Positions 1 through 12,281 of a stretch of DNA of 64,000 bases are shown one piece after another (positions within the stretch are counted from its first letter, which is position 1; the number at the start of each line of letters is the position of its first letter). The DNA comes from Solenopsis invicta (Eukaryota; Arthropoda; Insecta; Hymenoptera; Formicidae), in NCBI RefSeq assembly GCF_016802725.1, contig NC_052668.1, positions 62,001 through 126,000 on the forward strand. The letters run 5' to 3'. The translations under genes and the position numbers were made by a program. The notes under the pieces were generated by a model that saw nothing but the letters and a program-made list of their open reading frames with translations, did not search any database and was not told the origin of the DNA.

Positions 1-2059
1 TGTCTAATTGTAAGATTGCTTTCCTGTTGTTTACATTCGTTTGTATATTTATTCCATATTGTTTAGCAAATGTTTTTATCTGTAACAAAACATTTCATAA
101 TTCCAGATAAAAATAATAGAACAATAAAATGTTTAATAAAGCTATACAACCTTGTCAAGTTACTCTTCCCTGAAACTATTGTTAATGATTTTCTGAAGAA
201 TTAATGGTTCATGGATATTGTAAGACTTATTAAAACTTGTATTAATTTTTATTAAATACAATCCTAAATAACAATGAGTGTCTACAAAATATCGTTAAAA
301 ATATTGATATTACTTATGCAATGTCTGAGGTAACATTAATAGAGAAAGGAAAGGAGTGATGGGAATACCATTTCCTTTTTATAAAATCGAAATTCAGTAA
401 ATTTTAATGCGACATAGTTTTTATCAACAGCAATTTGATACCAATAGAGTTTTATCAATCTCTTTATAAGTAGAAGTTTATCGAGTATTTAGAACAAACG
501 TAATTTAAAATGTATTAATAGGTCTTGTAGGTACAGAATATTTTTGTTGTTCTATAGTAAACAGTTATTTAACATTAATCAATTATTAAGAGATTATTCT
601 TTTGCAATTAGGGGAAAAATGCAGTCATAATGTTTTCATATTTAAATACTTAGAACACCTCTTACTATGAAGACTGGTTTATAATTTAATACTTAATAAA
701 TATTTATTTCAGAATCTGTCTTAAATCTTTTTTTTGTTTTGACAAATACATTCTGCTTTAAAAAAATCATTTAACGCATTTTTTATAACATTTTATATAA
801 TTAAATTACTGAATTATATTTTTCAAAGTAAATAGTTCATATAATCTTTATTACAATATATAAAAAAATAATTTTACTTACTTCTCGTGATTATTAATAA
901 AAAATTTAATCGCTACATGAGTAGTTGGAAAAATTGTGAACATATTATTGAAGAGATCATGGGAATATGCTTCCACATATTTGGAACAAAAATTTAAATG
1001 TTTTTCAAGAATGTGTAAATTCTCTGAACAACCAAGAAACTGCCCTTGAGGTTTGAATGTTCTCTGTTGTGCTTGCATAAATTGTTCCCAAAGAGATTTA
1101 TTTGCCTTTATGAGACCAAAGCAATATAGCTTTTCTTGCTGAAATAACGGTTCACTAGGAAAAAAATAATAGTAATTAAATAAAATTTGCTTAAGAGTAC
1201 ATGTTTTAAGTATACTTTTATTTTACTTCACTATTCTGGTACCCTTCGTTTCGTTAGTAAAATATAATGATAATACAAAAAAGATTATTAATATTTCATT
1301 TTCATTTGATAAACAGAAATAATTATTGTACTTTATACCACTTCCTTTTAATTAAAATTAAACAATGTTGACTCTTAACAATGTGTTATGTAAAATATTA
1401 TACATATTAAATCGATAAGATTAGCGTTATATGCCATTTAACATTAAATAAAAGTTCGATGAATAACGTATCTAAAATTAATGACTTAGAATTTGGCTGT
1501 CATATTTTGGAAATAAATTTTTATATTAAAATTCGTTGCAAAAAAATTGTTTTTGCCATTGCACGTTTCTTTAAATTTGAAATTATAATCTTTTTAAATA
1601 TATCTTCTAATAAAACTTACTTATTTGAGATTGGGTCTTCCACATATGCAAGTAATTTAGAAGTCATTTTTGCTTGACAATCCGAAAGACCATATACACA
1701 TTCATATTTGTACACATGCATTCTAAGACTTTCAATGAAAAGATCACAACGATGTCCTTCTTTGTCGATATGTTCAAATAGTTTACGCATCAAATGCAAT
1801 AAAAATGGCTAAAAGAAAATATTTTATAATAATCGTGCTAACACTAACAAATTAAAGGTAGGTTGTGAAATAACATTATTTTCCTAACAACTGTTTCATA
1901 ATTATTTTCAACGCTAGATGCTTAATGTATAACAATTTGTGAAATGTATTGTTGTACGTTAATTATTGTATCCTTTTCTTCTCATTGAGTTTATTAATTT
2001 AAACTAACTCAAAAACTTGGTTCCGTGGTAATATCGTGTTGGACTGTAATATACGAGTA

Positions 2060-2204
2060 CAGTGCGGTGCAATAATTCGAATAGCCTAGTAGATGGCTGA
2101 CTTACCGACGCCACAGTCTAGCATATATTATACAATAATGTTAGACTGTGGCGTCGATAAGTCAGCCATCTACTATAGGCTCTTCGAATCATTGCACGGC
2201 ACTG
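2060..2204. mobile_element. Palindromic MITE in copy A
   Basis: Near-perfect inverted repeat with arms of about 65 nt, starting CAGTGC and ending GCACTG, flanked on both sides by TA. B and D have no such sequence at the matching intron position next to the exon donor. This looks like a Tc1/mariner-type non-autonomous element. Confidence 0.65.
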
Positions 2205-3559
2205 TACATATATTACCTTAAGGACTGCTTCTCCTTCGGGTAATCGCAAATAATCATTAAATTCCCAAATGTTATTAAGAGCTCTCCACCATGGTGCAGG
2301 ATCAATTTCTCGTGACAAATAATTTATAATTTCAATAAAAGTAGGTAATTCAAGCCGTTTGGCTTTCACCATGTTGTAAGCGTCGTCAAGAATTTGTGCA
2401 CGATTCATAACTGAATTACGTAAACGTAAACATAAAAAAAAGTAAACGAGTCTTGTCGTAATTGTTAGAATTAAGAAAAGCAGCGATTCTTTTCCAATTA
2501 GTTGCATCGTAATTTACACGATAAAATTCTTTTCGTTAAGAGCAAGAACGTATAAGTGATTAATTAATTAAATAATTAATTCAATATTTTATACTGACTT
2601 ATACCTCTCTTAATCACTATTAACTTTTTAGAAACGTAATAGTAATTCAAAGAATAGTTTAAAATTTAAAAAATATACAGATTAAAATATATTTACCTGT
2701 CAGGTGCTTATTTACAATAATCCAGTCATTAATGTTTACTCCATTGATTGTTATATAATTGTATTGCGGTTTCAACCAATGAGTGGCTAACGTAGACAAG
2801 AAGACCAAACTACTTTGCGTTGCAAAATTTATAGGTATCAACCATGCCTCTACCTTATTTCCTCTATAGTTAAAATTGTTTTTAGGTTTAATATTTCTTG
2901 CGTTATTTTGATTTCGCCTGTAGCATAATCTCGATGAACCGTAACGAGAGGATACCACGCCTGTTTGAACCGAGTGTCCATTACGTCTTTTACTTTAAAA
3001 TCGTCATGCGGTACATCTGACTCATCGAGAGCCTCTTGTAATGCCTTCCATAAATCGTCTAATGTAGCACTGCTGTATGCGCTAAATTCAATGATACGTG
3101 AAATTATTCGAACTCTTTCAACTTTTATTTATGGTGTATTTCTTTAGCACGTAAAAATTTTAATAAAATAATAAATGTCTTAGAAATTTATGATACTGAC
3201 TGTGCTTGAAGGTATTTTATTAAGCCGTTTTGAAACACATCTTCCGTCAAGAAATGCGATAACATTCGAAAGAGAAAAGCAGCTAAAAAGTAATAAGTAG
3301 AATATAAAATACTTTTAAAAACGTAGGTACAAATAGATAGTTTAAAGTAAAATAAGATTTATATTGATTTTTTATTTCTGAAACTTTGTCTTAACTATTG
3401 TTACACTTTCATTTTGAGTATCTGAACAATTTACTTAAGACAAGCAGTAATAATTACATACGCGTGTCTACATATTATAACATAACAGTTTTTTTGATAG
3501 TGTTAATAGATATGTACTTTCTTAAAACACCAGTGAATATATTGTTACTGTTCAGTAAC

Positions 3560-3790
3560 GATTCTTTCTTTTCGAAATTGATGCGGCCGAACAGCATAAC
3601 TGCGGCCGCAGATCACAAACAGGTGGTTCATTTTAGCCGCGCAAGTTATAATTTGTCGTTCAAATTGACGAGTTTGCTTTACGCTTGACACGTGCCGGGT
3701 TTGCCCGGAAGCAAACGTTGATGCACGAAAAACGCGGACAGTCGTCGACCGCGACCCCCTCGATGCTAAACATCTGTTGTAAAAGAATTA
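3560..3790. other. GC-rich patch in the deleted region of copy A
   Basis: About 230 nt, clearly richer in G and C than the surroundings, with two GCGGCC sites and CpG-rich text. It sits where the zinc-site exons should be. No coding similarity recognised; possibly the scar of an insertion/deletion. Confidence 0.3.
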
Positions 3791-4920
3791 TTATGTAACG
3801 ATCTCCTAAGAACCGGCAACGGATATCATAGATTAGCCAAAAATAGTCCGATTTATGAGATCACTTCGAGGTGACCTCTCAACAGCTTATAATTTTTACA
3901 AATGATAAACATTTAGTAAATCTAAAAAAAGATAGATTATTGTTTTTACATTATCATAGAAATGAGGAATAATCGACATATTTTAACATTGTCTTCTTAT
4001 CTCCCCCTTTTCACTACATATGCTCAGTACCAAAAACCTACCTGTTCTAGCCTTCCTGTTAAAAAATGAAGTTTTAAGAAAAGTTAGAAAAATGTATTTT
4101 TCTCTGTGCTCTAGACCAGAATAATTTCTCAAGAATTATATTCATTGAAAGATTTATACTCACGTGTAAAGCATCATGCCCCTGTTTTCATTGACCCTAC
4201 TGTTGTAATGTGGAATGGCAACATGATCCATTTTCGGTACAGGAACAGTGCTATTGGTGAATTTTTCGAGTTCCTGCTTTGTCTTCTCGACAATATGGAG
4301 AGAATATGTGGCATGAGAAAGAAGGAGTTTTGGACCCCATATTTTCACATTACCGTCCAAATTTGAGATATAACCATAATCAGCGATCACAAATCCTAGT
4401 AAATAGGTAGACATAATAGAAGTTGTTTCAAAGTATGTCCATAATTTTCCGTCGGCTTCGTCGATTTCTGATCGTATGGCTAGCATATTCGATAATGCTG
4501 TATAATTGGGACAGTGCTTGATAAAAAGCTTGAAGGTTGCTTTATGGCAGGTTTATCCCAACAGGGAAATGCTTGCCGCGGGTAGATTGAGAGAAAATGT
4601 GTTACGGCCATCTATAAATTTATAATTTGCTTTTTTATTTCTTGAACATTAGATTTTTCTATGTTGACACATGAGTAATTATGTAAACAAAAAATTTCAA
4701 TAGCAATATAGATCTCTTAAACCGAGATTTAATTTTTTTCTCGGAAATTAAACTTTATCATTAGAAGAAAAGAGGGATCATGAATATATAATAATATAAT
4801 AATAATATATAATAATACATAATATTTCCATTAATAACGTCTGCAGTTAGCCTATATGAAACTTATAGTTCCCGGAGTTTACCACGAGGAGGTTGCAGTA
4901 CGTTTTCAAACACCTTTTTC

Positions 4921-4960
4921 GGGGTGCTTGTTTAAGGTGAGTCTCCTCGCCTCTCACCAT
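4921..4960. repeat. Single copy of the 41 bp hairpin unit (third element)
   Basis: Starts GGGGTGCTTG and contains GGTGAG and CTCACC as a 6 bp stem around an 11 nt loop. It begins 14-15 nt downstream of the stop of the SWIM-finger transposase remnant. It matches the units tandemly repeated at 41506 and 47889. Confidence 0.7.
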
Positions 4961-4974
4961 TAAGAAAATTTTTT

Positions 4975-5965
4975 TAATCATCTTCACTATCATTTTGAAT
5001 TACTGGGATAGAACTATCTTTTTCAAATATATTACTAAGTATTTCTGCTGGTTTAAAAATTTTTGATAAATACCTTGTATGAAATAAATAGTATATTATT
5101 GCGGAAATATGTGAGCAACTACCAACAGTTCGTCTACCGTTAGCACACTCACATGAATATTGGGTTACACCGGAAACACCGATACTATTTGGTTTGTACC
5201 GTATGAAGCATCTGTTTGTTGTACGAGAAATATGTCGGGATGAAACTTATAGTTTAAGGACAATTTTTTCATATTTAACATACTCTATGTTTATTTTCCA
5301 TTTTTATCTACCATCTCTACCAAATACGACATGGCTTGAGAAAGTTGGTACAAACCGGTAAATAAAATTTTCATATCTCTTTTGGTCAATTCCGGAAAAT
5401 CCAAAAAATTATCAGATGTAATACTTCGGAAAAGAAGTTTTTGGCAAAACAATTTTTTTTCTTCAATGGTCAAAGTATTTTCCATATTTTTTTGATCATG
5501 CATCCTATGCACAATTTCATCCGCAATTTCTATATCGGATTGTAATCTTTTCCCAAAAGTATTGTTCAAAAATGATGCAATTCTAAAATAAACTTCAATT
5601 TCTGGAATTAACTTATTATCAATTTTGCGATCCAGAAGACGATACTATTGTTTCAGTACTCCATGGACAGATTCAACTGCCGAGCGAATTTTAGTAACAA
5701 ATCGAGATTGATTAGATTCCTTTGTTAACAATTGCTTTTGTTTTCCTTTCAATGCAGGCTTTAAAACTGTAAACGTTTTTTTCTCTAAATCATGTACTAT
5801 ATCTCGGAATCCGCAATCAAGGACAAAAGTATCACCTTCTGTTAACAGTTTACATAAACCATTTTGATCTTGAACAATGTTCTTCAAAATTATCGCATCA
5901 TTTTGATTTGCAAGGTACGGTCCGAACATGTCAACTACTCGTAGCACAGGATACGATAGATGCAT
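4975..5965 (-). pseudogene. DDE_Tnp_4-like transposase remnant with C-terminal SWIM-type zinc finger
   Basis: From 5965 downwards the frame encodes MFGPYLANQNDAIILKNIV, then FVLDCGFRD, PALKGKQKQLLTKESNQSR and ESVHGVLKQ, a Harbinger/IS5-like DDE domain as in Pfam DDE_Tnp_4. One TAG (5645-5647) interrupts it before YRLLDRKIDNKLIP, and the same frame runs on to 5291. After a frame change, 5245-4975 encodes TQYSCECANGRRTVG and SCSHISAIIYYL, a C-x-C...C-x-H SWIM-type finger, ending NDSEDD and TAA. First catalytic residues and element ends were not found. The family assignment is from memory of the motif pattern. Confidence 0.6.
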
Positions 5966-7261
5966 ATTCTAATCTGATGTAAAAAAAATTTATGTAAAGT
6001 GGATGAGTCTAATTTTAATCTTTTAATTTTATTAACTTTGTTGTTTAGTAGATATGTAAAAACATGTCTAATACATTGTTTTTTTAATCAGTTCATAATT
6101 AACTCCTCCACTACAGGGCCGTGATTGAATTCTGAAAATTCTTGTTTCTTTAAAAAAAAAAATAAAAAATAATTTTTTTATGTTTGTTATTATGTATTCT
6201 TCAAACCATTCAATTTTCATTCAAAACAATTTTTTTTTTATTTCTTATCATTGCGACAATCAATTTCTTTTGAGAAAAAAATACCGATTTTCTTCAAAGG
6301 GCTGTATCACCCCCTTAACGTGTGAAGTATAAAAAAATATGTGTCACTTATTTATATCTTTATTTTAACATATCCATCATTAAAATCGGTGCGGGACACT
6401 TGATTATGTTCCTTTGTTAGAAAATTAGCCCTGTGTTAAGTCTGAATTATTATAAATTCTTATAAGAATATGGCTTAGAAACTGCACGATCAGTTTTATT
6501 GAAATTATTCCAAGTTCTTAAATAAAAAATGAGTTTGTATTTACACGATAAGTGTTAACGAAATTATTCTAACTTCTTAAATAGAAAATGACATAGAATA
6601 CACACGATAGTGACGATATTTTAAATCCTTAAGTGGAAATTGACTTAGAGCGATATTACACAATGCGGACAGAGAATCAAAAATTCAGGTTCTTTCTGAA
6701 AGTTTATAGTTAGTTTGGACGTTGTCGTCGCGTCGTGCGGTACGGTAAACGAGATCTTGCGCGCAAATGTCGAGAGATTATGTATCGAAAAAGATCAATG
6801 ACTAAAAGTACAAACGAGTAAGGTGCAAGCTGCCTGGGAACGACAAAGTACCTTTTCGTTAATTTTAATATTCTGTAACATACTTGTTGGATGCAGTTTT
6901 GTTGAAACAGTTGTTTCTTGTAGCATAAAGAATCATTTGGAATACATCCGAGAGTTTTGGGGGACATTCGGATAATTTTATTTTATAATTAGAATTATAT
7001 ATATTATATATATCACAAAAATAAAAATGCATTTTAGAAATTTAAGCATTTAAAATTTTGTTAAAATCTAAGACTAATATTATATAAATTGTGAATTATG
7101 AAACATGGTTTAATAATATTAATATACAATATATACGGTAATAATATGTATTGGAATAATTTTATTCTTTCTTATATATTCACAATTTGTATATTTATTT
7201 ATTTTATTATACGTGCATCAAATCCTATTATGATATATCATTGCTTAAGTAGATGGATTAT
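5966..7261. other. Spacer between copies A and B
   Basis: No gene seen. 6468-6650 holds about three diverged copies of a roughly 75 nt unit (each with a CACGAT core). 6750-6975 is similar to 23600-24160, the spacer between B and C, so it is part of the duplicated APN unit and not a gene. Confidence 0.5.
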
Positions 7262-8348
7262 TTATTTTAAGATGGATTGTTTATTTTCCAAAGCACCTAG
7301 GAATTTCGGCAAATGATTTCTCAGTTCTTCCAACCTTATTTTCCTTGTTGTTAAATCCTGTTCGTAATATTTATTATGTTGTTCAGCAAATGCTTTTATC
7401 TGTAACAAAATATTTTATAATTACAGTTAAAAAATAATTAAGAAACAAAATGTTAAATAATGATCTAACCTTGTTAAATTCTTCTTCCGTGAAACTATTG
7501 TAAATGAGCGAAGTAACAATATCTGGATCATGTTTAAAACTGCAAAATATATTAAAAATTGCTTTAATTGTTCTAAAGGGTTATTCTAAACAATACATTT
7601 AAAACAGATCGTAAAAATTGTTGTCCTTAATATACATTTTAATCATATGTAGGGATGATAAAAACATATATTTTAGAAGATAAATGTCAATATTATTGTA
7701 ATAGAAATTATTTATATATTTAAAGAGATAATTGGAGTAGGTCTGTTTTAACAACTAAACGTTATTATTTTATAGATTAATTTGGTTACTAAAGATAACA
7801 TCCTCTTAAATAGTTGTTTTGCTATAGGTATTATACTGTTACAAAAAAAAACAAATCTAAATATGAGATAGAATGTATCAGCGAACCTTAATGTAGAATA
7901 ATAATTTTTACAATTTCCGACTTATGTAAACAGCACATTACACATTCGTCAGACTTAAACAGTAATTAATACTTATTACATAATTCCCGAATATCTAACA
8001 ATATTAAAATAATAATTTAGTAATTTTTTGATGTTTAGAAACATTTAAAGCATAAAAACTCTCTTCTCCAAAAAACTGATAAGAATTTTGAAGTATTATA
8101 TTCTTAAATTTAATTGTTAATTACAATAACTGTACAGTAATCACTTCTTAATAGTATTAAGCATGCAGGTATCAGTACGTCTTGTAAGTTTTAGGAACAA
8201 TAAAATTTTATTCGTCTATAGGTTTTAAACACTAAACAACGTAATAAAAGCCTATTATTTTACAAGGAAAAATGCAGATATGTTTCTTTTATTTAAATTA
8301 TGCTTAAAGTATCTCTTATAGTGATAAACTACCCCATATCTCAGACAT

Positions 8349-8430
8349 TTATTGTAGAATCTAGATTTGCTTTCTTATTGTAGAATCTAGATTTGCTTTC
8401 TTATTGTAGAATCTAGATTTGCTTTCTTAT
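8349..8430. repeat. 26 bp tandem repeat, three copies
   Basis: Unit built on TGTAGAATCTAGATTTGC repeated three times in a copy B intron. Copy D has one diverged unit near 32092, so expansion happened in B after duplication. Confidence 0.7.
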
Positions 8431-9006
8431 TTTGACGAATACATAAAACCTGCATTTAAAAAAATATATCTACTTTTTATAATATCTTTTATAACTATAT
8501 TATATAATTATGTTTCTTAACATAAACATTGCAAATAATTTTACAGTATATATAACGTAATTTTACTTACTTCTCGTAATTAGTAGTAACAAGTTCAAGC
8601 ACTACATCAGTATTTTGAAAATATTGAAACATGTTTCGAGTAAAATCACGATGTTCTTCTGTATCGTTAGAAAGATAATTTAAATGTCTTTCAAGAATGT
8701 GCAGATTCTTCGAACAACCAAGAAATTGTTTATGAAAATTTGATGTTCTCTGTTGTGTTTGTAACAATTGATCCCAAAAAGATTCATTTGCTTTCCTGAG
8801 ACCAATGCAAAGTACCTGTTTGTGATGGTAAGGTGGACTAATAAGAAAGAAAAATAAACGTAATTTAAAGAATTTTATAAAAAATACATGTTTTAAGAAA
8901 TACTTTTATTTCACTTCATTGTACTACTTCATTATTTTGGCAAACTTCGTTTTCTAGTATAATATAATGCTAATATGCTATAAATCAGAAATATTTAATT
9001 ATATAC

Positions 9007-9215
9007 TGTTACGTCCGTGAGCGTATGATTGCTCTCACGCACTCGCGAAATTACAATAGTACTTGCGCACGAGAAATAAAGAGGCAGACTTTATAAAATA
9101 ACGACTTTAGAAACGGCAAGACAACAACTGACAGTCAACAGTTGTCGACGGCCGATCATCAATCCAATATCGATATTCGGCAAGCCATGTCAGGCCGTCA
9201 ATATCGGACGTAAGA
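9007..9215. mobile_element. Solo LTR-like element in copy B, 4 bp target duplication
   Basis: 209 nt, begins TGTTACGTCC and ends GGACGTAAGA (mutated from ACA), flanked by ATAC on both sides (9003-9006, 9216-9219). TG...CA ends and a 4-bp duplication fit a Gypsy-type solo LTR. The orthologous copy in D is at 32686-32894. Confidence 0.6.
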
Positions 9216-10468
9216 ATACTTATAATTTTTGCAAACAAATTATCATAATTTATAATATCTTTTATAAAATAGCTACTCGAAGTTGCACGCTATTAATATA
9301 CTGTAATTAAACAGTATTGACTATATTGAACAACGCAAAATACATGTTAAATCAATAAGACCAGAGTTATGTGCAACTTACAATTATACAAAAGTTCAAT
9401 AAATTAAGTAAAAGTGATTATTTAAAATTTACTAGTCTTAATTTGCTAGTAAATTTCTATATTAAAAATGGTTATAAAATCTTGTCATTGTCATTGACAA
9501 CATGTGCTAAAATTTAAAATAAAAACAAATTTTTTCAAATGTATATGTATCTTTTAACAAACTTACTTATTTGCGATTGGATCTTCCATATATGCAAGTA
9601 ATTTAGAAGTAATTATTGCTTGACAATCCGCAAATCCATACATACAAACACGTTCAAAATGGTACGTTCTAATTTCTGTAGTTAAAACGTCATCCTCAGG
9701 ATTCTTTTCAAAGCCGATATGTTCAAATAGTTTATGCATCAAATTCGATAAATATGGCTAAAAAAATATTTTATAATGATTAAGCTAATTCAAGCAAATT
9801 ATAGATAAGTTTTGATATAACTTATTATTTTCCTGACAACTACTTAATAATTAATTTAAATTGTAGAGACTTAATGCATAACAATCTATTTCGTAGAATT
9901 AAATGTTTTTTTTCTCTTATTAAGTTTATTAATTCAAATTAATTTAATTTAGTTTTGTGACGGTATCATCATAACCTGTGATATACATATTTTACCTTAA
10001 GGATTGCTTCTCCTTCGGGTAATTGCCAGCAGTTTCCACATTCAAATATGTTTTTAATGGCACTGAACCATGGCGCAGGATCAGTTTCGTGTGACAAATA
10101 ATTCATAATTTCAACGAAAGTAGTAGAATCAAGCCGTTCAGTCTCCATCATGTAGTAATCGTCATCGATAATTTGTGCACAATTCAGAACTGGGATCTTG
10201 TGGTAATTATCAGTATTAAGAAAAGCAGCGATTCTTTGCCAATTGATTGTATCATAATTTACACGATAAAATCCTTTTATCAGGAATAAAAACATATAAA
10301 AGACTGATTAATTAAGTAATCTACTTAATATTTGTATACTGACTTATAATGTGCCTCTATTAATCACTATTAAATTTTTAGAACTGTAATAGCAATAAAC
10401 GTAATAGTAATGAAAAACGCAGTAGTTTAAAATAAAAATATACATAATATATGAAAAGTAGAGCTACT

Positions 10469-12281
10469 AAGTAAGTTGAGTCAAAATGTTATTTATATGC
10501 ATTGGTTAAATAGACAGAACATATCGTTAAACGTTTTAACCGAGTACTGCGGTCATCCTCAGTGACAAACACTATTTCAAAAACAATTAATTTTAAATGC
10601 AATACAAACAAAAATAAAATTAATGCTGGCCACATTCAGGAATTACTATTTTTTTAATTGAAATTGTACTTAGCATCAGTAAGTGAGTAAGGTGCAAGGA
10701 TGGTCAAGCCGTGAAACCAAGATGGATTAATAAATTTTATTGATTAACATACTATTAAAGAATTCGATTAATTTGACTATCCCATTACTTGTATTTTTTA
10801 TACTATTAACAATAGATTTAAACATCTTTTTTACACAAAGAATAATAATCCAACTCTCATCTCCCCTTCCTAATCCTTGTTCCTTCCTCTCCATAACACT
10901 CCTTCCTCCCTTATGCGTTCGTCGATATTGTTTTTTTTTTATTTTTGACATTTTTAATTTCAAACTTTGTTTCTTTACTCCTTTTCGACTTCGATTTTAA
11001 CAAAAGTTATCACGGTATTAATTTATTTTATTTTATTCTTTCTTTCTTAAATCTATGCTCATGTTTATTCAATTTTAATTTTCTTTTATTAATGTGACAA
11101 TTGATTACTTTAATTTTATTCTCTTCTGATTTAAATTGAGTACACAAGATTAGAAAGCCTAAAATTATTAATTGGCATTAAGAACCACTGTGACAAAAGC
11201 CTTCTAATCTTGTGTTTTAATTTTGTCAGTCCGATACAACTTATTATTGTTTAAATTGATTATTTTGATTTTTTCTTTTCTTTTATAAATCAATGACCAT
11301 GTTTTTGGCATTTTCAAATTCTTTTAATTAATATAACATTTATTATGAAATTAATGTTTGCTTTTTCTTTCTTTATCCTTTCATTCCTAATTTCTAATAT
11401 CCGTCTAAATATACATTACAGCTTAATTTTTTATATTAATTTTTTATATTAACGGAGACATTTCAATTGGTTTTTCACATTGTTATAAAAATATTAATCT
11501 ATCTCGGATTCACGGCATCTTTGCTCTTTATTCACTCATTGACGCTAATTGTAAATATAATTTCAATTGAAGAAATTGTAATTCGTAATATTGCGAGCGT
11601 TAATTTAACATTTTTTTTTTACCTTTGCTCGATGTTCCTGTCTTTTTAAGTATATGTTTTGTTCTTGATAAATATATTAATTTTGCTTATATTAAACTAA
11701 TTTGTAAAAATTGTATGTGTGTATGTGTGTAATTACATTCAGCATATTATATATACGATTATCATAATTACTATTTTCACTTTTAAAAGTAACAGTTGTA
11801 AAAGATCAAATTTGACCTTTTTAATCTATACACAACTTGATAAACACGTCGTCATAATACTAAAAAGCATACATCTCACACTCTATGCACTGTCTAATTG
11901 GAATTCTATGATCATCGTTCTTAATACAAGAAGATTGTATGAAGAGGACTCAAATTGAGTCAAAACCTTTGCGTTGAATAATGTAATTTGCGTTATATGA
12001 ACCCCCTTTTTCATAGTTCTAATTAATATATATTTGCACAATAATATCTGGTGCCGACTGTTACCGACTGCAAAAAAATACCTTTATTATTTAAGATTTT
12101 GTATATAGAGTGCCTAACTTTTCTTTACCCATTTAATTCTTTTGTAGAGTTTAAAATTAATTGCTTTTTAAATACTGTTTATCACTGAGGATAATCACAG
12201 TGCACAGTCGAAAAATTTGATGTTATATTTTGTCTATTAAACCATTGTTTAAAAATAACGTTTTAACCCAGCTTGCTTATT
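10469..12281. mobile_element. Candidate non-autonomous element with about 130 nt terminal inverted repeats, copy B
   Basis: The left end (GTAAGTTGAGTCAAAATG...) is an imperfect reverse complement of the right end (...GTTTTAACCCAGCTTGCT). Both arms share a core around ATCCTCAGTGA. Copy A has only about 180 nt in this intron and lacks it. D has it too, interrupted by the DIRS element. No coding capacity. A 14 bp stem (ACACAAGATTAGAA) occurs internally near 11145 and 11200. Confidence 0.5.

Larger units (their letters stand above)
1..4611 (-). pseudogene. Aminopeptidase N-like, copy A (decayed, catalytic exons deleted)
   Basis: Exon remnants in gene order: 4611-4164, 3282-3201, 3081-2697, about 2525-2217, 1808-1621, 1154-882, 217-151 and 79-1 (cut by the window edge). 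Neither the HELAH zinc exon nor the following exon is found between 3282 and 4164, where B and D have them, and no N-terminal exon is seen upstream. Exon 2 is 5 nt and exon 6 is 4 nt shorter than in D, so both are frameshifted. About 20 nt extra shifts frame in the FYRVNYD exon. The acceptor before the 70-nt-type exon is AA instead of AG (218-219). The GAMEN position reads RVNENRG. It cannot encode a peptidase. Confidence 0.85.

Noticed and set aside
6710..6967. 85-codon minus-strand frame resembling one at 23598-23783
   Set aside because: The similarity reflects duplicated spacer DNA; the two frames diverge with indels and have no splice context or domain.
10727..11000. 86-codon plus-strand frame with Phe/Leu-rich product, repeated at 34421
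   Set aside because: T-rich intron sequence inside an inverted-repeat element; no start context or domain.
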